Shown here piece by piece: positions 6,785 to 15,194 of a stretch of DNA of 64,000 nt; the stretch's first letter is position 1; each line of letters opens with the position of its first letter. The position numbers were made by a program, and so were the translations under genes. The notes under the pieces were generated by a model. The model was not told the DNA's origin, ran no database searches, and saw only the letters and a program-made list of their open reading frames with translations. The DNA comes from an uncultured Muribaculaceae bacterium (GTDB lineage Bacteria; Bacteroidota; Bacteroidia; Bacteroidales; Muribaculaceae): the NCBI GenBank assembly GCA_910584125.1, contig CAJTXU010000007.1:20338-84337 (forward strand), written 5' to 3'.

Positions 6785-8689
6785 TTACTTTCCCCCTCCG
6801 ATCAGGAGCAGCAGCACGTTGATGTCGGCAGGAGAGACTCCGGGGATGCGTGAGGCCTGTCCGATTGTGGCCGGACGTATCCGGTCGAGTTTCTGACGGG
6901 CCTCGGTCGAGAGAGCGTTGACGGAACTGTAATTGAATCCGTCGGGGATATGCACGTGTTCGAGCCGCGTCTGGCGGTCGGCGAGTTCGCGCTCGCGGCG
7001 GATATAGCCGTCGTATTTGATTAGGATCTCCGCGGCCTGGATTATCTCTTCGCGGCGGCCCTCCTCTATCCTGCCGAACTGACGGGCAAGCGCGGGGACG
7101 GCGTCGGCAAGGATACGAAAGCCGAGCTGCGGACGGCGAACGAGCTCTATGAGGCGAACAGAGGCCGTGAGCGGCGACGTGCCGTGCTCTTCGAGAAAGC
7201 GGTTTGTCTCAGGAGTCATCTTCACCAGACAGTTCGCGGCGAACTCCATGAGCTCGTCGCGCTGCTGGCGTTTGCGCACCATCAGCCGGTATCGCTCTTC
7301 GGTGGCGAGGCCTATCTCATGTCCGAGCGGTGTCAGACGCATGTCGGCGTCGTCCTGACGGAGAAGAATGCGGTATTCGGCACGCGATGTGAACATGCGG
7401 TAGGGTTCGTCGACTCCCTTGGTGACGAGGTCGTCGATAAGCACGCCGATGTATGCATGGTCGCGACCGAGCACAACGGGGTCCTGGCCGGCGGCGCGAC
7501 GTGCGGCGTTGATTCCGGCCATCAGGCCCTGGGCCGCCGCCTCCTCATAACCTGTCGTGCCGTTGACCTGACCGGCGAAGTAAAGCCCCGGCACGAGCTT
7601 CGTCTGCAGATCGTGTGTGAGCTGTGTGGGGTCGAAGAAGTCATATTCTATAGCATAACCGGGGCGATAGAACTGAACGTCGCGCAGCGCGGGGACGCAT
7701 TGCAGGGCCTCGACCTGCACACGCCAGGGCATTGACGACGAAAAACCGTTGATGTAATATTCCTCGGTGGTCTCGCCTTCGGGCTCAAGAAAGAGCTGAT
7801 GGCTCTCCTTGTCGGCGAACGTGACGAGCTTTGTCTCGATGCTCGGACAGTAGCGCGGCCCGATGCTCTTTATGTCGCCGTTATAAAGCGGCGACTCGTC
7901 GAGACGCGAGGTCATGCGGGCGTGCGCCTCGGGGTTGGTGTGCACTATCCAGCAGGGACGCGGCTTGAGGGTGCGCTTCACGTCGGGCAGGAAAGAGAAC
8001 TTCTCGAAATCGTCATTGTCGCCGTCCTGGCGTTCGGCGAGCGTGAAGTCTATGGTGCGCCCGTCGATGCGGGCCGGCGTACCGGTCTTCATCCTGTCGG
8101 TCCTGAATCCGAGGGCGGCGAGCTGTTCGGTGAGCCCTTTGGAGGCGTCTTCCGATATGCGGCCGCCCTCTATCTTGGTCGGACCGAAGTGCATTAAGCC
8201 ATTGAGAAAAGTACCCGCCGTGAGCACTACCTGCGCGGCGCGAAACTCGAAACCGAGCGCCGTGCGCACGCCTTCAAGGCAGGGGGAGTCGGGCTGGGAA
8301 ACGTCTATTAGAAGGCTCTGCACCGTGTCCTGGAACATATACAGGCCAGGCGTGGCGTCAAGTATCTGACGCCAGCGGTCGATGTATTTCGTGCGGTCAG
8401 ACTGAACTCTGGGCGACCATACGGCCGGGCCTTTGGAACGGTTGAGCATCCTGAACTGAATGGCGGTCTCGTCGGCGACGATACCCATGCAGCCGCCAAG
8501 CGCGTCGATCTCGCGCACGATCTGGCCCTTGGCTATACCGCCTACAGCCGGATTGCACGACATCTGCGCCACCCGGTTCATATCTTTGGTGACCAGCAGG
8601 GTGGAGGCGCCCAGCTTCGCGGCGGCTACGGCCGCCTCACAGCCGGCGTGGCCGGCCCCGATCACTATGACATCGAAATCAAACTTCAT
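6785..8689 (-). CDS. mnmG: tRNA uridine-5-carboxymethylaminomethyl modification enzyme MnmG
   Basis: MnmG (GidA) is the FAD-dependent partner of MnmE and installs the carboxymethylaminomethyl group at U34 of certain tRNAs. The product has 634 residues, as expected. The N-terminal dinucleotide-binding motif VIVIGAGHAGCEAA is at residues 7-20, followed by the family signature MSCNPAVGGIAKGQIVREID and later GYEEAAAQGLMAGINAAR and FTSRAEYRILLRQDDAD. The chosen ATG at 8689 overlaps the ybeY stop as ATGA, so the two genes are translationally coupled. A longer frame begins nine codons earlier but would run into ybeY. The parS-like site lies 13 bp beyond its stop. Confidence 0.97.
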   Translation of the reverse strand: MKFDFDVIVIGAGHAGCEAAVAAAKLGASTLLVTKDMNRVAQMSCNPAVGGIAKGQIVREIDALGGCMGIVADETAIQFRMLNRSKGPAVWSPRVQSDRTKYIDRWRQILDATPGLYMFQDTVQSLLIDVSQPDSPCLEGVRTALGFEFRAAQVVLTAGTFLNGLMHFGPTKIEGGRISEDASKGLTEQLAALGFRTDRMKTGTPARIDGRTIDFTLAERQDGDNDDFEKFSFLPDVKRTLKPRPCWIVHTNPEAHARMTSRLDESPLYNGDIKSIGPRYCPSIETKLVTFADKESHQLFLEPEGETTEEYYINGFSSSMPWRVQVEALQCVPALRDVQFYRPGYAIEYDFFDPTQLTHDLQTKLVPGLYFAGQVNGTTGYEEAAAQGLMAGINAARRAAGQDPVVLGRDHAYIGVLIDDLVTKGVDEPYRMFTSRAEYRILLRQDDADMRLTPLGHEIGLATEERYRLMVRKRQQRDELMEFAANCLVKMTPETNRFLEEHGTSPLTASVRLIELVRRPQLGFRILADAVPALARQFGRIEEGRREEIIQAAEILIKYDGYIRRERELADRQTRLEHVHIPDGFNYSSVNALSTEARQKLDRIRPATIGQASRIPGVSPADINVLLLLIGGGK

Positions 8690-9132
8690 TTCTCTTCGGT
8701 TATAAGTTGCGGCCACGAGCGGTCGAGCATCGCCAGAGCCGCGTCTTCGTTGGCCTCCATTATCTCACGCTCGCCGGGGCCCTTGTCGTCTATCCCGCAC
8801 AGGTGCAGGACGCCATGGATTATTACACGCATCAGTTCACGCGCATAAGGCTCACCCACGAGCAGCGCGTTGCTGCGTACGGTGTCGAGCGAGATCATGA
8901 CGTCCCCTCCTATCGTGTCGCGCCGAGTGTAGTCGAACGTGATGATGTCGGTGTAATAGTCATGGTCGATGAACTTCCGGTTGGCTTCCAGAATGTATGA
9001 GTCGTCGCAGAAGAGGTAGGAGATACGTCCCACCTTGAAACCGTGTGATGCGGCCACCTCGGCGATCCAGCTCCTCACGGCCTCGAAGTCGACCGAGGGG
9101 AGCGCCACATTTTCAGAATTGAAATTTATCAT
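8686..9132 (-). CDS. ybeY: Endoribonuclease YbeY (rRNA maturation factor)
   Basis: YbeY is a metal-dependent endoribonuclease involved in 16S rRNA 3' maturation and ribosome quality control. The 148-residue product ends in the family motif HGVLHLCGIDD at residues 106-116: His106 and His110 are present, but the position of the third metal ligand holds Asp116 instead of His, a substitution I associate with Bacteroidota relatives. The ATG at 9132 is preferred because the earlier in-frame ATG at 9162 falls inside a consensus -7 promoter box. The stop overlaps the mnmG start by 4 nt. Confidence 0.93.
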   Translation of the reverse strand: MINFNSENVALPSVDFEAVRSWIAEVAASHGFKVGRISYLFCDDSYILEANRKFIDHDYYTDIITFDYTRRDTIGGDVMISLDTVRSNALLVGEPYARELMRVIIHGVLHLCGIDDKGPGEREIMEANEDAALAMLDRSWPQLITEEK

Positions 9133-9159
9133 AGATTGTTTAAGCAGATACCAAACATA

Positions 9160-9167
9160 CAAAGATA
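9160..9167 (-). promoter_or_regulatory. -7 element of the ybeY-mnmG-apt operon
   Basis: Read on the minus strand this is TATCTTTG, matching TAnnTTTG. Transcription would begin near 9153, about 20 nt before the ybeY start at 9132. The -33 element is not obvious. Confidence 0.65.
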
Positions 9168-9290
9168 ACGATAAAAATCGAAAAGAGAAAATCGAACGCC
9201 AATTTTCGTCTTATAAAGGCCGCAGGCCTTTACCACACGACCTAACCCTACACAAACCTTTACCCGCCTCGCGACACTGCGACCCGTGGA

Positions 9291-9445
9291 CACCCGACAC
9301 TGAGGCCCGACCCGACACCCGACACTGAGGCCCGACCCGACACCCGACACTGAGGCCCGACCCGGCACCCGACACCGACACGACACAACACCCGACACGA
9401 CACCCGACACCGACACGACACGACACCCGACACGACACCCGACAG
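9291..9445. repeat. GC-rich minisatellite (25-bp and 35-bp units)
   Basis: Three 25-bp units occupy 9291-9315, 9316-9340 and 9341-9365; copies 1 and 2 are identical and copy 3 differs at one base. They run into two 35-bp units at 9367-9401 and 9402-9436 that differ at one base, plus a partial third. All are built from the smaller word CCGACAC. All reading frames are open only because of composition; I do not call a gene. The array lies just upstream of the ybeY promoter. Confidence 0.9.
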
Positions 9446-9751
9446 GGGAAGAATATAGCCTTGGCCCAGCATTCTATTTAACATAATGCAAGAATATAGA
9501 GTGACAAGGATGAATTATTGGGATTTCCTTTCTATTTGCAATCGCGAGACATGCATGTTGAAAACATTAGCAATTGCCTGTCGATTAGGCGATTTAATAG
9601 AGATAATACCATTTTTAAGGCCCTGAGGATTGAAAATTCATTCCATTTCATGCAATCAGTCGCGAATGTAAAAAACTCAAACCTCGGAAAAGCGATACCG
9701 ATTCAAGAGAAAAGGGGAAATTTAAGTTTTATCTGAATTTTCTCATTTTAT
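9446..9751. other. AT-rich gene-free gap
   Basis: About 300 bp clearly richer in A+T than its surroundings. The only open frame (72 codons from a TTG) has no recognisable product and no ribosome binding site. I see no RNA gene or mobile element boundary. Confidence 0.5.
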
Positions 9752-9782
9752 TTTGACTTACCGACAATAATAAGTATTTTTG
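9752..9782 (+). promoter_or_regulatory. Bacteroidota-type promoter
   Basis: TTTG at 9752-9755, a 19-bp spacer and TATTTTTG at 9775-9782. It would start transcription near 9789, giving the lipoprotein gene at 10019 a leader of about 230 nt that contains a CTCCTCAATCAT-like repeated tract. Confidence 0.75.
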
Positions 9783-10018
9783 TGGAAAGTTAGCCACCCG
9801 GCCGCTCACCGCCCGCTCTCCTCCCGAGGCCGCCTCTTCGATTGCCTCACGACCATCTCCTCAATCATCTCCTCAATCACCTCCTCCCTCTCCTCATCCG
9901 GCCGCTTCGCTTGCCGCCAGCAACGAGCGAGGACGAAAGATAATCCTAAGGCGGATGCTCTGTGATGAGGCGGAAGCCGATTCAACTCTTATCCTTTCAA
10001 ATTGCAAAACCAAACAGT

Positions 10019-10507
10019 ATGCACATGACATTACGCACCGCCCTCTCCACGCTGACCGCGATTACCCTCTCGCTATCGCCAGCGTTCGTCTCGTGCAAGG
10101 ACGACGACCCGACACGACACGATGGCATCGAGAAGCCCGACGGCCCGCGCGACGAGCCTGGCGGCACCGACCGTCCGGGCGGCGAAGTGCCCGGCGGAGA
10201 GGAACCCGGCGGCGAAACTCCCGGCTCGGACCAGGACGACGAGAACTCCGTGATTGTCGGCGACTGGCGAGGGGACAGAGATGAAATATTTTTCACCTTC
10301 GACGCCGGAAAACGTTTCGAGGGCAATCTGGGCGACGGCCCGATCATAGGCGGCTACGACTATAAGGATTTCCCTCATCAACTCCTGCTGAACATCGAGA
10401 CCGAAACCGAAGTACGCACCCTCGAACTGAAGTGCTTCATTTCCGGCGACTCGATGAAACTCCTTGACATCGCGGGCCATACTTGGACGCTCACACGCAC
10501 GAACTAA
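10019..10507 (+). CDS. Lipoprotein with Pro/Gly/Glu-rich linker and lipocalin-like domain
   Basis: A 162-residue lipoprotein. The signal peptide ends at FVSC followed by Lys-Asp-Asp-Asp, a lipobox with acidic residues just after it, as in Bacteroidota surface-exposed lipoproteins. Residues 30-75 are a low-complexity linker of repeated Gly-Gly-Glu/Pro-Gly units. The last 85 residues start at VIVGDWRGD and read like a small lipocalin-type beta domain (GxW start, then FTFDAGKRFEG). The open frame extends 19 codons upstream, but the signal peptide sets the start at 10019 or at the ATG two codons later. It is followed after 18 bp by the LtaS-like gene and probably shares its promoter. Confidence 0.75.
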   Translation: MHMTLRTALSTLTAITLSLSPAFVSCKDDDPTRHDGIEKPDGPRDEPGGTDRPGGEVPGGEEPGGETPGSDQDDENSVIVGDWRGDRDEIFFTFDAGKRFEGNLGDGPIIGGYDYKDFPHQLLLNIETETEVRTLELKCFISGDSMKLLDIAGHTWTLTRTN

Positions 10508-10525
10508 ACTTCTGTTTAACATAAT

Positions 10526-12337
10526 ATGAATCTATCGAAGATAAAGAAAAGACTCTCTCGGTCGGGCACGCCCTACAACCGCCGGGGCATCATCATGCTC
10601 GGCGGTATGTTCGCCACGCTGCTCGCTTTCATCATAATCTGGTGCTCGCAGACCACGTTCCGCGCCATGAGCGACTGGATGCTCTACATCGTCAATATCT
10701 TCGCGGCGCTGCTGCTTACCCTGCCCGCCATCGTGCTGCGGCGCGTCTGGATACAGACCGCGCTGATGCTCCTGCTCGACGCCCTGCTGATCAGCAACCT
10801 GATGTATTGCCGCACATATTACACGGCCATCCCGCCCGACAGCTACCTGCTCGCGGGCAATCTCGGCGATTTCACGGCAAGCGTCTACGACTCGCTGCGC
10901 TGGGCCGACATCACGCTGCCGCTCATCGCGCTCGCCACGACGGCCTGGGCATACATCTCCCCCGCCCGGCGCCCATGGTGGCCGAGACTACCCTACGTAT
11001 GCGTCACCATCGCGGCCGGAGCCGTCGCGGCCATCGGAATGGTCTGCAAAGGGGGTTTCTACAACGAATACGACCGCCTCACGCAGTCGTGCTACTACAG
11101 CACGTGCGGAGTGCCCATCTATACCGTCGGCGGCCATCTGATCTACAACATCATCAGCGACGACACGCCCGACACACCCGAGATTCGCGCCGAAATCGCC
11201 GACTGGAACGCCGAAAAGGAGCGCCTGCGTTCATACACACCTCTCCCCGACTCCGTGCCGCGCCGCCGCAATCTGGTGATCGTCCTGCTCGAATCGTTCG
11301 AAAGCTGGCTCACCGAGACCCGCATCGAAGGCAAGGAAATCACCCCCTACATCAATTCGCTGATACGCGATCCCGGCACTCTCTACGCCCCAAACATGCT
11401 GACGCAGGTTGCCTCGGGACGGTCGATCGACTGCCAGCTGCTGCTCGGAAGCGGTATGCTGCCGATGCAGAACGCCGTCTACAGCATGAAATATCCCGAC
11501 CGCGACTACCCCTCGCTGATGAAGGCCATGAAGGCCGACCGCGACGCCCGCTGCGCCATCCTGACCTGCGACAAACCAATCACGTGGAACCAGGAGGCCA
11601 TAGCCCGCTCGATGGGATATGACACGCTGCTCGACCGCTCGTCGTGGAAGATCGACGAGGTGATCGGCAACCCCGCCAAACTGAGCGACGGCTCTTTCAT
11701 GCGCCAGGCCGTGGAGAAGCTCAGGAGCGGAGAAATCGTCGCGGACAGTGACCGCCCGTTCCTGCTGACTTTCGTCACGTATTCGGGCCACAATCCGTTC
11801 CGGCTCCCCGACAACCTGCGCGACCCGGCGTTCTCTCTGCCCGAAGGGAAATATCCCGAACGCATGGCCGACTATGTCACCATGGCGCATTACACCGACT
11901 CGCGTCTGCGCACGCTGATAGAATATCTCCGCAGCCGCCCCGACTATGCCGAGACGCTGGTGGTCATCACCGGCGACCACGAGGGTCTGGCCGGCGACCG
12001 CGCCGAGATACTGCGTTCGGCCGAGGCCCGGGGCATCGTCTCGCCGCTGCAGCTCACGCCCTTCATCGTGCTCAATTCGCCCGTGGCGGGGCGACGCGAC
12101 GCCGTAATGGGGCAGATAGACATGTATCCTACGCTACTCTCGCTGCTCGGCCTCGACTCCTACGGCTGGAAAGGGCAGGGGCAGAACATACTGATGCCCG
12201 GACGCGTCGAGGCCGCCATTTCGTCGATGACGGGCGAGACACTCGGCGACACGACCCGCGTCGCCCCCGGGGCGATGCGCAACCTGCGCTCGGCACGCCG
12301 CATCAGCGACCTCACAATCAAGACGATGAAACACTGA
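10526..12337 (+). CDS. LtaS-like membrane sulfatase/phosphoglycerol transferase
   Basis: A 603-residue membrane enzyme of the alkaline phosphatase/sulfatase superfamily, with the arrangement of lipoteichoic acid synthase: about five N-terminal transmembrane helices (within residues 15-180), then an extracytoplasmic catalytic domain. Visible sites are NLVIVLLESFESW (metal-binding Glu near 256), the nucleophile region SGRSIDCQ with Ser300 where Gram-positive LtaS has Thr, and TGDHEGLAGD near 490 for the second metal site. In Gram-negative relatives this fold transfers phosphoglycerol or phosphoethanolamine to envelope glycans; the actual substrate here is unknown. The next gene, a Kdo-kinase-like protein, starts 4 nt after its stop, implying a shared envelope function. 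Confidence 0.85.
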   Translation: MNLSKIKKRLSRSGTPYNRRGIIMLGGMFATLLAFIIIWCSQTTFRAMSDWMLYIVNIFAALLLTLPAIVLRRVWIQTALMLLLDALLISNLMYCRTYYTAIPPDSYLLAGNLGDFTASVYDSLRWADITLPLIALATTAWAYISPARRPWWPRLPYVCVTIAAGAVAAIGMVCKGGFYNEYDRLTQSCYYSTCGVPIYTVGGHLIYNIISDDTPDTPEIRAEIADWNAEKERLRSYTPLPDSVPRRRNLVIVLLESFESWLTETRIEGKEITPYINSLIRDPGTLYAPNMLTQVASGRSIDCQLLLGSGMLPMQNAVYSMKYPDRDYPSLMKAMKADRDARCAILTCDKPITWNQEAIARSMGYDTLLDRSSWKIDEVIGNPAKLSDGSFMRQAVEKLRSGEIVADSDRPFLLTFVTYSGHNPFRLPDNLRDPAFSLPEGKYPERMADYVTMAHYTDSRLRTLIEYLRSRPDYAETLVVITGDHEGLAGDRAEILRSAEARGIVSPLQLTPFIVLNSPVAGRRDAVMGQIDMYPTLLSLLGLDSYGWKGQGQNILMPGRVEAAISSMTGETLGDTTRVAPGAMRNLRSARRISDLTIKTMKH

Positions 12338-12341
12338 ACAG

Positions 12342-13100
12342 ATGTCAAGACATATAATAAAGATAAATCCCGACTACGAACGTTTCCGGCCTCAGATCGA
12401 GTCCATAGTGAGGCACGGCATGCCCGACGGGGCCGAGGTCATCTACCGGGGCCGCAACACCCTCTACCGCCTGCGGATGGGCGACAGCGCGGTCATAGTC
12501 AAGGAGTTCGGCCGACCAAACGCAGTCAACGCGTTCGTCTACACCACCCTGCGGCGCAGCAAGGCGCGCCGCAGCTACGAGAACGCCGAGCGGATGCGCG
12601 GGCTCGGTTTCGAGTCGCCCGAACCGATTGCCTGGGGCGAGACGCGCGAGGGGCTGAAGCTCACGGGCAGCTGCTATATCTGCACCGAACTCAAGGGTGC
12701 CACCGAGATGCGCCATTGGGAGGAGTTCCCCTTCGCCGACACGTTGCTGCCGGCCTTCGCCGCCGAGATACACAGGCTGCACCAAGCCGGGGTCTGGCAT
12801 AAGGATTTCTCGCCAGGCAACATCCTCTTCACGGGCGATGCCGCGCGGGGATACACATTCCATTACGTAGATCTGAACCGCATGCGCTTCGGCGTGCACA
12901 GCCGCAGCAGGCTCATGTCGATGTTCCGCTCGATCAACCTCGACCGCGGGGAGACAGCGCGCCTGGCGCGGCTGTATGCGGCCGCGGCGGGCGAGGACGC
13001 CAACGCCGTGGAGCGCGAGGCCCTGCGTCAGCTCGAAGGTTATTTCAGGGAAAAGGAACGGAAACGCCGCTTCAAGAAGCTGCTTCATCACCGCCATTGA
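12342..13100 (+). CDS. Kdo-kinase-like (InaA/WaaP-type) protein kinase fold enzyme
   Basis: A 252-residue cytoplasmic protein with the small-kinase fold used by LPS core kinases such as KdkA and WaaP. The catalytic loop HKDFSPGNIL has His153, Asp155 and Asn160, and the metal-binding segment is YVDLNRMRFG. A likely ATP Lys lies in the SAVIVKEF strand. By family knowledge it would phosphorylate a sugar of the LPS core or Kdo on the inner face of the inner membrane; that substrate is inference. It starts 4 nt after the LtaS-like gene and its 3' end overlaps the convergent glycosyltransferase by 29 bp. Confidence 0.8.
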   Translation: MSRHIIKINPDYERFRPQIESIVRHGMPDGAEVIYRGRNTLYRLRMGDSAVIVKEFGRPNAVNAFVYTTLRRSKARRSYENAERMRGLGFESPEPIAWGETREGLKLTGSCYICTELKGATEMRHWEEFPFADTLLPAFAAEIHRLHQAGVWHKDFSPGNILFTGDAARGYTFHYVDLNRMRFGVHSRSRLMSMFRSINLDRGETARLARLYAAAAGEDANAVEREALRQLEGYFREKERKRRFKKLLHHRH

Positions 13101-13908
13101 TGCCGTAGGGCGTGCGCACGAGGCGCGCCTTGCGCGTATGCCGGCGGATGGCGCGGTTCTTCTCTATCGATTCGCGCGTGCGGTAAGGGCGCTTGTGGTC
13201 GAGATGCAGCACTATGGCCGAATAGCGTTTCTGCACGGGGCGTATGCCGAGGTTGACGAGACGCTCGCCGAACTCGCGGTCCTGGCCGCCGTACTGCATC
13301 CGCTCGTTGTAGCCGTTGACGGCCAGCATGTCATACCGCCATCCCGATGAGTTGCAGCCGTTCCATGATGCCCGGGCGGGCGTCACATGGTTGAGCAGCC
13401 ATGCGAACGCCGGACTGTGGAGCAGTTTGGTGCACTTCCAGTTCATCTTCAGCCCCTGCTGGCGCAGCCAGTCCAGCGTAAAGGCGCGGCCGGTCTCGAC
13501 GTCGTCATAGGCAAGTCGCCGGCTAATGTCCATCGGGAGTTTGAAATATCCACCCGACACGAAACACCCGGGCTGCGCCGCGCGGACGTGCGTCTCCACG
13601 AAGTCGGGACGCGGCACGCAGTCCTGGTCGGTGAATATCAGGTAGTCGGACGCCGAGGCGACGAGCGCCTTGTTGAGTATCCGCGACTTCTGGAAACCGT
13701 TGTCCTCATGCCATACATGCCTGATCGGAAGCCGGTCGCGGAACGAGTCTATCAGTCGGCGGGTCCTGTCGTCCGAGCCGTCGTCGGCTATGACTATCTC
13801 GTCGGCGGGCCGGGTCTGGAACAGATAGCCCCAGAGTGTCTTCTCAAGCCACTCCGGGTTGTTGTAGGTCGATATCACGACGCCCACGCTGAATGTTTCT
13901 GACTGCAT
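13072..13908 (-). CDS. Family 2 glycosyltransferase
   Basis: A 278-residue GT-A fold transferase. The N-terminus VGVVISTYNNPEWLEKTL, then EIVIADDGSDDRT, carries the nucleotide-sugar site, and TDQD near residue 99 replaces the usual DxD motif. The C-terminal half has WNGCNSSGWR and YGGQDREFGERL, the latter resembling the galactosyltransferase-type acceptor/base region (Glyco_transf_7C). No membrane segment is seen, so it is probably cytosolic and acts on LPS or a capsular glycan. It is convergent with the kinase-like gene and divergent from wecE, which makes it a local part of the envelope block although on the other strand. Donor and acceptor are unknown. Confidence 0.85.
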   Translation of the reverse strand: MQSETFSVGVVISTYNNPEWLEKTLWGYLFQTRPADEIVIADDGSDDRTRRLIDSFRDRLPIRHVWHEDNGFQKSRILNKALVASASDYLIFTDQDCVPRPDFVETHVRAAQPGCFVSGGYFKLPMDISRRLAYDDVETGRAFTLDWLRQQGLKMNWKCTKLLHSPAFAWLLNHVTPARASWNGCNSSGWRYDMLAVNGYNERMQYGGQDREFGERLVNLGIRPVQKRYSAIVLHLDHKRPYRTRESIEKNRAIRRHTRKARLVRTPYGINGGDEAAS

Positions 13909-13966
13909 CTCTTATGTCGCTGTTTGGGGCTTTGTAGCCGTTGGAGTTTCAAAATTACTCATTTTT

Positions 13967-13998
13967 TTTGAATTATTAAGTGATAATGTGTATTTTTG
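13967..13998 (+). promoter_or_regulatory. Promoter of wecE-wecF
   Basis: TTTG at 13967-13970, a 20-bp spacer and TATTTTTG at 13991-13998. The leader to the wecE start at 14046 would be about 40 nt. Confidence 0.8.
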
Positions 13999-14045
13999 CA
14001 GTCTGATAAAGGGGACACGACTTCAAGCGCCCCGTCACTGAAGAA

Positions 14046-15194
14046 ATGGAACAGGAGACAATACCCTTCAACAGGCCCTGCCACACAGGCCGGGAAACCG
14101 AGTACGTCGAAGACTGCATAAGGAGAGGAAAGACATGCGGCAACGGGGAATACACGGCCCGCTGCCAGAGATATTTCAAGGATAAGACCGGAAGCCTTAA
14201 GTGCATGATGACCACGTCGTGCACCGACGCGCTGGAGATGGCGGCCATGCTGGCCGGCATCGGTCCGGGCGACGAGGTGATCGTGCCCTCCTACACGTTC
14301 GTGTCGACGGCGCTGGCTTTCGCACGCCAGGGCGCCGACATAGTGTTCGCCGACAGCCGCGCCGACAGCCCAGACATCGACGCCGACTGCATCGAGGCCC
14401 TCGTCACGCCGCGCACCCGCGCCATAGTGCCTGTGCATTACGCCGGCATAGCCTGCGACATGGACGCTATCATGGACATAGCCCGCCGCCACGGCCTGCT
14501 CGTCATCGAGGACGCGGCCCAGGGCATCGACAGCTTCTACAAGGGGCGCGCGCTCGGCTCGATCGGCCATATGGGCTGCTTTTCGTTCCACGAGACGAAG
14601 AACATACAGTGCGGCGAGGGAGGCATGCTCCTGATCAATGACCCGGCTCTGATCGAGCGCGCCGAAATCCTCTGGGAGAAAGGCACCAACCGCCAGAAGT
14701 TCTTCCGCGGCGAGGTCGACAAGTACGGTTGGGTCGACATGGGCAGCTCGTTCCTGCCCGCCGACTATGTCTGCGCCTTCCTCTGGGCCCAGCTCGAGCA
14801 TCTCGACGAGATACAGGAGCGCCGACGCGCCATCTGGCGGCGTTACGACACGGGCATCGCCGACAGCCCGCGCTTCTCGCGCCCCTCGCTGCCCGCCTAC
14901 GCCACCAACAACGCCCACGCCTATTACCTCGTCACCCGGACGCCCGAAGACCGCACGGCCCTCATCGCCTGGCTGAAGCAGAGAGGCATCCACGCCGTGT
15001 TCCATTATCTCAGCCTGCACAACAGCGAGTACGCACGCCGTCGAGGCTGGAGCGGGGCGGACCTTCCACAGGCCGACCGCTACACGGAGTGCCTGGTGCG
15101 TCTGCCGCTGTTCCGCGACCTCTCCGACGCCGAGGCCGACCGGATCATCGACGCCGTCAACGAGTTTTTCGCATCTGAACCTGAAAAGGCATGA
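14046..15194 (+). CDS. wecE: dTDP-4-amino-4,6-dideoxygalactose transaminase
   Basis: WecE (RffA) makes dTDP-Fuc4N from dTDP-4-keto-6-deoxyglucose using PLP and glutamate. The 382-residue product follows E. coli WecE nearly end to end: IPFNRPCHTGRETEYV, the SCTDALEMAAML strand-helix, GDEVIVPSYTFVSTALAF, VIEDAAQGIDSFYKGRALG, and the PLP lysine in SFHETKNIQCGEGGML. E. coli needs this step for enterobacterial common antigen, yet the other antigen genes (wecA, B, C, D, wzx, wzy) are not nearby. It overlaps the next gene, wecF, as ATGA. Confidence 0.92.
   Translation: MEQETIPFNRPCHTGRETEYVEDCIRRGKTCGNGEYTARCQRYFKDKTGSLKCMMTTSCTDALEMAAMLAGIGPGDEVIVPSYTFVSTALAFARQGADIVFADSRADSPDIDADCIEALVTPRTRAIVPVHYAGIACDMDAIMDIARRHGLLVIEDAAQGIDSFYKGRALGSIGHMGCFSFHETKNIQCGEGGMLLINDPALIERAEILWEKGTNRQKFFRGEVDKYGWVDMGSSFLPADYVCAFLWAQLEHLDEIQERRRAIWRRYDTGIADSPRFSRPSLPAYATNNAHAYYLVTRTPEDRTALIAWLKQRGIHAVFHYLSLHNSEYARRRGWSGADLPQADRYTECLVRLPLFRDLSDAEADRIIDAVNEFFASEPEKA

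Noticed and set aside
9129..9484. Overlapping minus-strand frames rich in Cys, Arg, Val, Gly and Ser
   Set aside because: They translate the minisatellite; several frames are open at once because of the repeat composition.
9518..9736. 72-codon frame in the AT-rich gap
   Set aside because: Starts with TTG, lacks any family resemblance and does not follow a promoter.
11581..11590. Second parS-like site (CACGTGGAAC)
   Set aside because: Only the right half of the palindrome is present and it lies inside the LtaS-like coding sequence.
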